A stretch of DNA of 64,000 nucleotides, from assembly GCA_933822405.4 (NCBI GenBank), contig CAKOGP040002080.1, positions 62,001 through 126,000 on the forward strand. Reading direction: 5' to 3'. This document shows, piece after piece, positions 34,001 through 43,005 of the stretch. The notes beneath the pieces were generated by a model. That model made no database searches. It was not told where the DNA came from and saw only the letters and a program-made list of their open reading frames with translations. Within the stretch, counting starts at the first letter, position 1. Each line of letters begins with the position of its first letter. This DNA is from Cylindrotheca closterium. Its lineage: Eukaryota > Bacillariophyta > Bacillariophyceae > Bacillariales > Bacillariaceae. Both the position numbers and the translations under genes were made by a program.

Positions 34001-35220
34001 AGGCTCGTGTAGAAGAGGTGGAGCTACCACTGATCGGCGCAGATAGCAAACGAAGAAGCACTCGATCTGGCCGTCAAATCTCAGCTGACAGTGACGAAGA
34101 GATGAAGGATACTGACGACGATGAGTCAGAAAGCCAGAGAATCTCTCAGTCTCAAGCTTCTCAAGTTCCTACACAGTACTCTCATGACACCGATCCCAGA
34201 ATGGTTTCCGATATGAATGAAGCCTCAAAGGTTGATTTCTCGAAGATGCGCGAAGACCTAAAGCAACGCCTTGGTGACCGTGAAGAACGCAAGGTGCGGA
34301 AAGAGTTCGAAGATGCTCGCACAAGTATCGAAGGGGAAATTGAGGGGATGGTGCCCAATATGAAGGTGAGTGAGGGATCTGTCCATCTCTAGACGTTTTT
34401 TTTTTCCACTTTCTCACACTCTTGCAATAGGCTGCCGATGCGTTCACTAACGTGACACAAAAACTGAAGGATACCGGTGCTGACTTTGACAAGGCCAAGG
34501 AGGAATCGCGAAAGGCCACTGCTGAATTTCAAAAGATCAAGAATGAACGTACAAAACGATTCACGAGGGCCTTCAACCACATTGACGAATCTCTCAAGAC
34601 CATCTACAGAGACATGACCAAGAGTAGTAAGCATCCTCTCGGTGGAAATGCTTATCTGAGTCTTGACGATACGGAGGAGCCATTCAAGGGAGGTATGAAG
34701 TTCAACGCAATGCCTCCAATGAAACGATTCCGTGATATGGAACAGCTTAGTGGTGGTGAAAAGACAGTTGCTGCTCTTGCTCTTCTTTTTGCCATTCACT
34801 CGTATCATCCAGCACCATTCTTTGTGATGGACGAAGTCGACGCCGCTCTTGATAACAGTAAGTCAACGGAGATGAAAAGTTTGATGCAAGCGATTTCATT
34901 TCTAACACTATTTTGCGCTTTCTAATCCAGTCAATCTTCGAAAAGTGTGCAACTACATTCAGCAACGCAGTCAATCGGACTTCCAGTGCATCGTGATCAG
35001 TTTGAAGGACATGTTTTACGAACGAAGCGAGGGGCTGGTGGGCATTTGCAAGGATGTTGGGACCAACTCTAGTCGCACTATGACTCTGGACTTGACACAG
35101 TTTGACAACCAAGACAAGAAGAAGGCGCGTGGTAAGAAACGCACACGAAGCGAGGGCGGTGGTCCACGAAAGCGCCGAGTCATGCCCACAAGCCCGGCGG
35201 CCACTATTGCCACCCAGTAA
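31068..35220 (+). CDS. SMC1: Cohesin subunit SMC1
   Basis: Four exons (31068-32396, 32482-34365, 34431-34857, 34931-35220) with introns of 85, 65 and 73 bp and consistent phases give 1309 residues. Walker [10 protein letters not shown] is at 31-39. Two long coiled-coil arms flank the hinge, which includes [15 protein letters not shown] and [18 protein letters not shown]. The C-terminal head has the signature [19 protein letters not shown] and Walker [27 protein letters not shown] N-terminus and the [15 protein letters not shown] motif point to SMC1 rather than SMC2-6. With SMC3 it forms the cohesin ring in sister chromatid cohesion. A Lys/Arg-rich tail ([21 protein letters not shown]) extends beyond the head. 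All ATPase motifs are intact. Confidence 0.96.
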
Positions 35221-35302
35221 TCGTGATATATGTAATTGAAGTAGAAAACTGTCAGATTTAGCATTTAGTCTCCTGGTACAATAGGAACGAGCTATTATAG
35301 AT

Positions 35303-36058
35303 TTAGCGCCAAGCCCGATCACTCTCGCCACCACCTCGGCGCGGCTTTCGGTTATCTTCTCCCCAAGATCCGGAACGACGGGCGTCTGGTCCTGGTGGTG
35401 GTGGTGCTGATCCTCCTCCTCCTCCTCCTCCTGACTTGGATTTCCAAACGTGAGTGTTGCGGAAGGAGGACTTGTCCTGAATGGAGTTTTGGTGTGGCTT
35501 GTACTCCATGTTAGCAAAGGTAGGTAGTTGCAGGACTTTCTTGATGGCATCTCGAAGGCGCTCAACAATAATGGTGTCTGTGGAAGTTTTGTTCCAGATA
35601 CCAAGAATATCTTCGGAATATCGAATGGAAACTACAATTCCGCAAATCTCTCCATCAGGGACACCAACGAACTGGCCTCCGATGAGAGCCAAGATCACTT
35701 CTTCCCAGTAACGGCTCGCAAGTCCTTTTGGCAATCGAATGATCCACTTGCCACCCTTTGCATTGTTGGAATCTTCCCAAGTTGGTTTGATTCCTTCCCT
35801 GAAAAAATGGTAATCCGTGGTAGTGGGAAGATCATTCGGTCTACGAAGGAAGTTGTAAGTGGACCAAAACTCCTCAACGGTTGTGATAATACTAATGGTT
35901 TTGATCGAGTTTTCGTAAGGATTTGGAGTTTGCTCTGTAGGCTGTGCTGCAGTTGGCATTCCCTCTTCAGGCTTTAGCGACCGCCCCCGCCTCATGAAGG
36001 AGAAGGTGTATGGTGCATGAAGGGGAGTCCCAGACTGATGGTGAGAATAGTAAGTCAT
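35303..36058 (-). CDS. EIF4E2: eIF4E family cap-binding protein, 4EHP (eIF4E2)-like
   Basis: A single-exon, 251-residue protein. The core matches eIF4E2/4EHP more closely than canonical eIF4E: YTFSFMRRG, FWSTYNFLRRPNDL, FFREGIKPTWEDSNNAKGGKWIIRLPKGLASRYWE, EICGIVVSIRYSEDILGIWNKT and MEYKPHQNSI. The cap-contacting Trp equivalents at KPTWED and GIWNKT are kept, while the first tryptophan position has Tyr as in class II proteins. 4EHP competes for the mRNA cap and represses translation of selected mRNAs. The C-terminus carries a Gly/Pro/Arg-rich extension (SGGGGGGGSAPPPPGPDARR) not found in animal 4EHP. The first ATG is at 36058. The stop is 82 bp from the SMC1 stop, convergent. Confidence 0.88.
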   Translation of the reverse strand: MTYYSHHQSGTPLHAPYTFSFMRRGRSLKPEEGMPTAAQPTEQTPNPYENSIKTISIITTVEEFWSTYNFLRRPNDLPTTTDYHFFREGIKPTWEDSNNAKGGKWIIRLPKGLASRYWEEVILALIGGQFVGVPDGEICGIVVSIRYSEDILGIWNKTSTDTIIVERLRDAIKKVLQLPTFANMEYKPHQNSIQDKSSFRNTHVWKSKSGGGGGGGSAPPPPGPDARRSGSWGEDNRKPRRGGGESDRAWR

Positions 36059-36369
36059 AATCAATGTAGTTGAGGGATGTGTGGTTGTGGGTACAGCGAG
36101 AGATCATTGGTGAGACAAACGATCACAAAGGCAAAGTACGTCCATAGGAAAAATAAAACTTCACTTACTGTTGCTAGTGACTCCATGATTATAGAGATAT
36201 TGGGAGTCTCTTGTGTACTGATACCTTGTCAAGGTTGTTGCAACGAAGCGGATCCCATCATCATCGCTCCTCATGGATCCTCAACCGCACGAAGGAATGC
36301 GCGACATCGTCCCGATGCCATCGAAAATTTGATTCCACAAAATTATCATCAAATTAAACAAAATCAATA
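36059..36369. other. Intergenic region, divergent eIF4E and MPP10 promoters
   Basis: A 311-bp spacer; it presumably holds two short leaders and promoters. The sequence just before MPP10 is A/T rich (ATTAAACAAAATCAATA). No gene was recognised. Confidence 0.4.
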
Positions 36370-38688
36370 ATGAGCGACACGAATCCAAAGCCAGCCTTGG
36401 ATCGGCTGATCGAAGTCTTTGATGACCCACTAGAAACTATTCTTCCACTCATACACGACAGCAAGGACAAAAAGGTTGACCGTGCGGACCTAGTCAACAT
36501 CATCAAGGAGTTGTTTCAGAGCACTGAAAAACTTGCCAAGCAATACCAGGAGATTTCAAAGAAGAATGAAGAAGATGCACCAACTGGTCTTTCGGGTCTT
36601 TCTGAGGTTATTGGGGATGAGAGTATTGACGCTGAGACTTTGTGGGGGCAGGTAGAATTACAAAACAAAGCCGTGAACAAGCTCGTGAAGAAATCGAAGA
36701 AGAAGTTGGAGAAGGCGCCCGAAAAAGTCTGTATATTGGACATGAAGCAAATCCTCAGCGAGAGTGAAGATGACGAGAGCCTTGGATCACAGGATGAAAA
36801 TAGCCAGAAAAGTGACGACGAAGAAGGTAATGACGACGAAGAAGGCAATGACGACGAAGAAGGCAGTGTCGACTCTGAGACCAGACGGATCCGAGAAAGA
36901 ATGGATCGTGCTATGGATGAGATGGATGAGATGGACGATGACGAAGGCAAAGCTGAAGGATTCAAGGGCGATGAGGACAGTGATAACGATATGGATGAGA
37001 GAAAAAAGAAAAAGAAGGTATCAGAAGAAGATGAAGAATCTCTCGTAGACCCTGTTGCCGACCAAATGAAGGATGGTTTCTTCGATTTGAATGAAATGGA
37101 AGACTTTGCTGACGAAGAAGAGGATTACCTTCCGGAGGAGGCCTTTGGCCAGCCAAAGAAAGAGAAAAAGAAAAAAGACGCGAAATCTTTTCATCAGCGT
37201 CAAAGAGATGGCGATCTTGCAAATGCTTCTGATAGCGAAGATGATGACTTTGAAGATATGTACGAGGACATTCAACCTACTAAACGGAAAAAGTACAGAG
37301 ATGAAAAGGAAATCGACGCACTGTACACTTTGTATCAAGCTACCGGCACGGAAAATGACAATGATGATGAGTCAGACGACGAAGATGATCCCGCGAATAT
37401 GACAGCAGGTGACTTCTTCGGTAAGCCAAAAATGAAGTACTATGAAAAGTACTACAAGGGAAACAAGTCGAAGCAAGGATCAGCACCAACTAAAACGAAA
37501 GAAGGAGATGACGATGATGATTCCTGGGGTGACTACAATTTCGAGAAAGAGGACCAAGAAGGATGGAGAGACGATCATGTGGAGGACAGCGATGAAGAAG
37601 AAAAAGCAGACGAAAAGGAAGATGATGACTTCGAACCACTGTCGAAAGGGTTGAAGGATACCAAGCAATCTGTTGACGACTCCGCGCATGGCAGGAAATT
37701 GGCTAAATTGCGCAGACAGACGGAGGAGCTTGAGAAAGAAATGCTCGCAGAAAAGCCATGGCAAATGACAGGAGAGACAAAGTCAACAACCCGACCCTTG
37801 AACTCTTTGCTGGAACAAACTCCAGAATTTGAAATGGCGAGTAAGCAAGCCCCTACGATCACAGTGGAGCAAACTGCTAGTCTCGAAGAAGTTATCAAGA
37901 ACCGTATCCTTGCGGAAGACTGGGACGACGTTATTCCTCGGGAACTACCAGATGTTGGGTGGAATAAGAAACGTGGAGAGCTGCCTGAAGTGAGTCAAGA
38001 AAAATCAAAACTTGGCCTTGGTGAGCTTTACGAGCGAGAATATTTGAAGAAGGCAGTGGGATACGACGTGGATGCCGAAGAAAAGAAGTCAGACGAAGAT
38101 AAGGCAAAGGATGAGATGAAGCAGTTGTTTGCCAACCTCTGCAGTAAGCTGGATGCTTTGTCAAACTATCACTTCGCGCCTCGACCAGTCTCAGACGAAG
38201 CAGACATTCGTCCTGTTACTGCACCAGCTATCGCCATGGAGGAGGTCTTGCCATTGCATGTAAGTGACGCTAGGGGAGTAGCTCCAGAAGAGGTATACGC
38301 CACCAAGAGAGGACGTGAAGGTATTGTTCGTGATGAGAGCGAAATGGACCAGCAAGATCGCAAGAGATTGCGAGGGTCGAAGAAGGCCAAGAGACGTAAG
38401 GCTCGTAAGGAGAAGCTTGCGGACGATAAGTTGATTTCTCGATTGGAGCCAGGACTTGGATTGAACAATCCTTACGAGAAACGAAAGATGCGAGAAGAGT
38501 TGGACGTGGCCAGATCTAGAGGCAAGATCACAATGGGTGAGCGAGAGATCGAAACGAAGTTTGCTTCTAGTGGAACATTCTTCAAGAGGCTGCAAAACGA
38601 GGCTCAGGATGCGATCCACGGCAAATCAACGCAAGCCGAGAAGAAACCCAAGGTTGCAAAAGCAAAGTCTAGCGTATATAAGCTGTAG
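36370..38688 (+). CDS. MPP10: U3 snoRNP protein MPP10
   Basis: A single-exon, 772-residue protein of the small-subunit processome, required with IMP3 and IMP4 for U3-guided 18S pre-rRNA cleavage in the nucleolus. Family motifs run in order: ETLWGQVELQNKAVNKL near residue 95, DGFFDLNEMEDFADEEED near 235, MTAGDFFGKPK near 340, ILAEDWDDVIPRELPDVGW near 510, then KLDALSNYHFAPRP and PAIAMEEVLPLHVSDARGVAPEEVY in the C-terminal third. Acidic Asp/Glu tracts with Lys clusters separate them, including a short tandem repeat GNDDEEGNDDEEGSVD near residue 155. The C-terminal basic helix continues to the stop. Confidence 0.95.
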   Translation: MSDTNPKPALDRLIEVFDDPLETILPLIHDSKDKKVDRADLVNIIKELFQSTEKLAKQYQEISKKNEEDAPTGLSGLSEVIGDESIDAETLWGQVELQNKAVNKLVKKSKKKLEKAPEKVCILDMKQILSESEDDESLGSQDENSQKSDDEEGNDDEEGNDDEEGSVDSETRRIRERMDRAMDEMDEMDDDEGKAEGFKGDEDSDNDMDERKKKKKVSEEDEESLVDPVADQMKDGFFDLNEMEDFADEEEDYLPEEAFGQPKKEKKKKDAKSFHQRQRDGDLANASDSEDDDFEDMYEDIQPTKRKKYRDEKEIDALYTLYQATGTENDNDDESDDEDDPANMTAGDFFGKPKMKYYEKYYKGNKSKQGSAPTKTKEGDDDDDSWGDYNFEKEDQEGWRDDHVEDSDEEEKADEKEDDDFEPLSKGLKDTKQSVDDSAHGRKLAKLRRQTEELEKEMLAEKPWQMTGETKSTTRPLNSLLEQTPEFEMASKQAPTITVEQTASLEEVIKNRILAEDWDDVIPRELPDVGWNKKRGELPEVSQEKSKLGLGELYEREYLKKAVGYDVDAEEKKSDEDKAKDEMKQLFANLCSKLDALSNYHFAPRPVSDEADIRPVTAPAIAMEEVLPLHVSDARGVAPEEVYATKRGREGIVRDESEMDQQDRKRLRGSKKAKRRKARKEKLADDKLISRLEPGLGLNNPYEKRKMREELDVARSRGKITMGEREIETKFASSGTFFKRLQNEAQDAIHGKSTQAEKKPKVAKAKSSVYKL

Positions 38689-38705
38689 CATCGTATCGAT
38701 TGATC

Positions 38706-39781
38706 TCATTGAAGTGCAAATTTCCCGAGCTCGTTTTTCAGATGTTCTATATAGACAGGTGTAATACCGCAACATCCACCGACAAGCTTCACACCAAATC
38801 TTTCGGTCCACAATTGTATAAAACTCCAGTATTGCTTTTCATCTAAATCCGTTCGAAATGGCTGTGATTCTTGTGAATCAGCGAGCGTCCAGGTTGGGTC
38901 GATATCTGTCAGTCTATTGGCATACACCCCCAGAAGAACACCGGTTTCTTCCAGTGCTGCTGTCAAATCTCCATCAGCTCGAATTTTTTCTAATGCTTTA
39001 GAAATAGCTTCCGGCTTACAGCAGTTGAAAAGAATTCCAAGCACTGACGGAAAGTACGGTGTTGTCAGCTCCTAGAGCATTTGGAATCAATCAATCATGA
39101 CCCTGGACACTCACGTTCGATCTCCTTCTCTTTCGATTCTCTTAAAACTTCCTGAATGCTTTTCAATATTTCTTTATTATCACGAGTATTCCCATTGTTA
39201 TTGAGGGTGAAAGAAACCAGTAGAGGTACAGCTTTTCGACTCTCTGTTGATCGCATAGCATCCATCACCTGTAAGGATTCTTCAACACAAGATGCTGTTT
39301 CTAGTAGATAGGCATCCACAAATGGAAGCAATGCATCGCAAGCGATCTGGTAATCTTTGACTCCTTCTTCGTGCTGCTTGATCGAATCTGCTCGATAGGA
39401 TTCTACCAAAGGTCCAAGACTGCCAAATACAAATCCTCTTTTCTCGGCATCCACAGACTCTCTTCCTAACTTTCCCGATAGTGCGATGTACTCTTTGCAT
39501 TCTTGTGGCGAAAATCCAACTCCTGGTACGACGCCGTAAGAATTGGTGGTGATAGCCAATGAACCAGCTCTGAGAAAAGAGGTATGGACATCTTTCAACG
39601 TATCATGATATTGTGGATTTACCAGTGCAGTGGCACTCCAAATTTTTCGATCGTCTGGGACTCCTCGTCGGATGAGTTCTTCACCTGTCCCTCCATCCAA
39701 AAGGAAGACCTCCTTCGTATCTCTTTTTCGAAGTCGATCGAAAATTGCTCGCAGCTTCTTCGTACCGCTGGATGTGGACAT
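38706..39781 (-). CDS. Homocysteine S-methyltransferase
   Basis: Exons 39115-39781 and 38706-39043 give 334 residues. The 71-bp intron (GTGAGT...TTCCGTCAG, phase 1) has a GCTGAC branch-like site; a nearer AG at CTCTAG gives the wrong frame. The enzyme transfers a methyl group, typically from S-methylmethionine, to homocysteine to make methionine. Motifs are FLLDGGTGEELIRRG, TTNSYGVVP, FGSLGPLVESYR and the zinc cysteines in LLGILFNCCKPE and KLVGGCCGITP. Length fits the BHMT-like/HMT family rather than the large B12-dependent enzyme. The start is ATG 39781. Its stop lies 17 bp from the MPP10 stop, so the two transcripts probably overlap at their 3' ends. Confidence 0.9.
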
Positions 39782-40691
39782 TTTTTTTCGTTGCAATGAA
39801 TTGTATGAATTGATGCTCGAACCAAAGTTGAAAGTGTCTATTCAAAAAGATGTTCGGTTAAAAAACAAGGTAGGGTCCAATGGGTCAACTACATAGTGTA
39901 ATGAAGAAAGTAAATAAAAATAGATCTATCTACTCTATTACTATGCAACGACTGGTGCCAGTTGCGATGGATCGTCCACTGACTAGAACTCAATTTTGTT
40001 GTCGGCACGCGGCCTTATGTTCCTTTCTCTTATGGTACAACAATATGCTGGAGTGTCTCAGCACGTGCATGGAACTTCTTGTCTCAGGCACCACTTTCTC
40101 CAATGTTGAATGAAATTGTTTTCGTGCACTAGTGTCCACAGTAGCTTTGAGGATTCTCTGGCTGAGCTTGGGGCGATCGCGAATCGTGCGAAATGCGTTA
40201 CCCACTCACTCCTTCATAATGTAATCCGATGACACTTCTTCCCAGTACCCATTCTGTAGGAAATCGCATACAAGCTTGCTTCATCTTCACCATCCTTATT
40301 CCCGCCGACTTTGTTGGTTTTGCATTTTCACCATCGGCGATCAGTTGCAATTCGACAATCAATCCAAGCCTTGCATTCTCCAATCCACGATGATTGCAAC
40401 AGGCAAAGTAATTTCGATAGATGCTGCTGGAGAAACCGCTGTGCTGGTATCGCATATGTCGATTGAGGATGGCACCAACACAATCAATTTCGTCGGTGCG
40501 AAGTTCAGTGCATGTTCCACAGCCTTGGCTGTTTTGATACACATTCCTTGTGTTTATCCGTCTTCTTTTCACCCGAATGTTTTAACTACGAGTTGGACGC
40601 TACTGATTCCAAAGTCTAGAGCTGTTTTCCAACAAAAATATGAGACACTGGACGCATGACGAAAGTCTAGGTCGTCCTTTTCATTTCTTAC
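39782..40691. other. Gene-poor region downstream of a decayed gene
   Basis: About 0.9 kb without a supportable gene. Several short frames exist on both strands between 40198 and 40659, but none reads as a known family. The minus strand here may include the eroded 3' part of the CRAL-TRIO relic described next, because splice-like GTAAGA (minus strand, at about 40691) follows its last recognisable block. Confidence 0.35.
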
Positions 40692-41589
40692 CTTCGTGAA
40701 AGCGTAGTCGTGCAAGTCTGGTCTAGCAATAGAGTTGGGATGGGTGCAAACATTCTGTCCCCCAATTTTCAAGGGCAATGCTTTTTGCGACAGGTCCACA
40801 AAATACCATGCAAAGATTGGATCGTTGCCATGTGAATTTGAAGAATCATTGTGGACTGAATGCGTGATAGCGGCAGCTACGTTTCTCTATGTCTAGCTCT
40901 TCATCCATGGCAACAGTTGACAGGAAATTTTAAACAGCATTCGCAGCTGTGAATTGGAAAGAATCGATTAGCATCATCATAATTTTAAAGTCATTCCTGA
41001 CAAAGACCTCGATTCTCTTACCCCATTTTCTCTCTTCTCCCATGTTGCATATTGCGGTAGACCAAGAAATTGTGCTCTGCCAACGAGATCACGATGCGGG
41101 AGAAGGTGAAAGAAGCCAGCAGTGTAGCATTTCATGTCATCTGCGCCCATATCGTCCAGTTTGATAATTCTCTTCCCAACCTTTTGGGGATCAAACAGTC
41201 TAAACCTGAGCTTCAAGGATGCGAATAAACGCGTTACAGCTGCACCAACGTTGTACTTGTCACAGCGCAGAAACATCAGAAGAAATTTGGGGTCTCGGGT
41301 GTATTCAGGAGATTGGGAGGCTTCTGACGCGCCCACCAGCTAGGCCTTCCTGTAATTACTAGTCTTATCTGAATTACTGATTCATTCTCTTCTGTACTGG
41401 TTTACTTCCCGATGTCTGAAATCCCATGAAGGCCAGAAAGTCAGTCTCTCGATCGCCCATAGAATATGAACTGACTCTACAGTAAAAGTTAAAATTCTTT
41501 TTTACTTCATCACTTACTTCTTCGTGTTGAATTGCGTCAAGTTCAGGAACATCTCCGATACCCTTCACGTCCAGATGGACAAGCTACTA
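40692..41589 (-). pseudogene. Decayed CRAL-TRIO (Sec14-like) lipid-transfer protein gene
   Basis: Minus-strand fragments of a CRAL-TRIO protein in correct order. First comes DVKGIGDVPELDAIQHEE (about 41523-41575), ending in a GTAAGT donor. The best block (41022-41336) reads DPKFLLMFLRCDKYNVGAAV, RLFDPQKVGKRIIKLDDM and GFFHLLPHRDLVGRAQF. A 75-bp intron (40947-41021) leads to LRMLFKISC, then VAMDEELDIEKR in a shifted frame, and finally ALPLKIGGQNVCTHPNS in the first frame again. Two stops (40893-40895 and 40887-40889) interrupt the main frame, and the link between the first and second blocks is not readable. The family binds and moves lipids such as phosphatidylinositol. I read this as a pseudogene; undetected extra introns are the alternative. 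Confidence 0.6.
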
Positions 41590-41796
41590 CTATCTGGTTG
41601 ATTATTCGACATTTACAAGTCTTTGTGCCTCGTCAAATATTATTTCGCAGAGTGTCCATAATGTGATGTGAAAGGACAATTGGGTTCGCCATCCATACTG
41701 TACCAGGTACGGTATGCAGAGTTTTACTAAAAATCCTTCTGACTACCGGTACTGGTACTGTACTGCAGGTCGTATTTTTCGTACCGGTACTGTACT

Positions 41797-42799
41797 CTAT
41801 CTAAGATAGCCTACTGCCGTCCTCCGTGTGTGTGTTCGTAGTATTTTGTCTTGGTGTGTAGCTGGTGGGTTGTGGTGTGAAGCGGGTCGAACTGATCGAG
41901 TAATAGACTCGATTCGTTCGACCAATTACCGCGACACAAGTGGGTGAATTCAATCTCAGTCGATAAACTGGGCATCATTGCCTGGGCGCATCGACAACAA
42001 CTTTTGACGGTCGAAGGCCGTTCGGCCTTTGTCCGTCTGTAACACAATGTAGTCAAAGAAATCGAACAGTGTGCCTGCGGTCTACGTTGGACTATCTAAG
42101 ATAGCCTACTGCCGTCCTCCGTGTGTGTGTTCGTAGTATTTTGTCTTGGTGTGTAGCTGGTGGGTTGTGGTGTGAAGCGGGTCGAACTGATCGAGTAATA
42201 GACTCGATTCGTTCGACCAATTACCGCGACACAAGTGGGTGAATTCAATCTCAGTCGATAAACTGGGCATCATTGCCTGGGCGCATCGACAACAACTTTT
42301 GACGGTCGAAGGCCGTTCGGCCTTTGTCCGTCTGTAACACAATGTAGTCAAAGAAATCGAACAGTGTGCCTGCGGTCTACGTTGGACTATCTAAGATAGC
42401 CTACTGCCGTCCTCCGTGTGTGTGTTCGTAGTATTTTGTCTTGGTGTGTAGCTGGTGGGTTGTGGTGTGAAGCGGGTCGAACTGATCGAGTAATAGACTC
42501 GATTCGTTCGACCAATCTCAGAAATCCCGTGTGCGGTATTACTGAGATCTGCTTTCCTACCAGGCACCGCCGATATGGTAAAATGGAGGCGGTGCCCAAC
42601 AGGGCGGGTGAGGTTTGGGAGAGAAAAATTGAATTACCGCGACACAAGTGGGTGAATTCAATCTCAGTCGATAAACTGGGCATCATTGCCTGGGCGCATC
42701 GACAACAACTTTTGACGGTCGAAGGCCGTTCGGCCTTTGTCCGTCTGTAACACAATGTAGTCAAAGAAATCGAACAGTGTGCCTGCGGTCTACGTTGGA
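41797..42799. repeat. Three tandem copies of a 295-bp hairpin-rich unit
   Basis: Copies lie at 41797-42091, 42092-42386 and 42387-42799. The first two are 295 bp and appear identical by eye; the third is 413 bp because of an extra 118 bp at 42517-42634. Each unit starts CTATCTAAGATAG (6-bp arms) and ends GTTGGA. Perfect inverted repeats recur in every copy: GGTCGAAC with GTTCGACC enclosing ATCGAG/CTCGAT (41885-41923 in copy 1), GTCGAT with ATCGAC (41959-41995), and GACGG/CCGTC enclosing AAGGCCGTTCGGCCTT (42006-42037). Open frames of about 80 codons run on the minus strand but lack ATG starts and show no family. A structured non-coding RNA array or a satellite-like element are the main options. 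Confidence 0.9.
42517..42634. other. 118-bp extra segment within the third repeat copy
   Basis: This segment is absent from copies 1 and 2 and is flanked by AAT on both sides, consistent either with insertion and a 3-bp duplication or with deletion by microhomology from the other copies. It contains an inverted repeat GGCACCGCC...GGCGGTGCC (9-bp arms) and CTCAG...CTGAG at its left end. No transposase or terminal inverted repeats were seen. Confidence 0.7.
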
Positions 42800-43005
42800 G
42801 TACAGAGTTGTATTTTTTATTTGTCACTCATGAATCATGATGAATTTGTGAGTGAGTCAGGTGAGTCAGTCTTAGTCATGTCAGTCAATCCTTTCGGTAC
42901 GCGAACAATCGCGCATCTGATTCAAACCGAACAAAATACCAAAGTCTAACGTCAAACAAAACTCACAACAAAAAAGACGTCAACCTTTTTCTACGGTATC
43001 ATCTC

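Noticed and set aside
40198..40659. Overlapping frames of about 125 codons on opposite strands
   Set aside because: Neither shows a recognisable domain and they mirror each other; at most they cover the eroded end of the CRAL-TRIO relic.
42106..42351. 81-codon minus-strand frames in each 295-bp repeat
   Set aside because: They begin with a non-ATG codon, are broken or extended by the 118-bp segment in copy 3, and resemble no protein family; the hairpins explain the sequence better.
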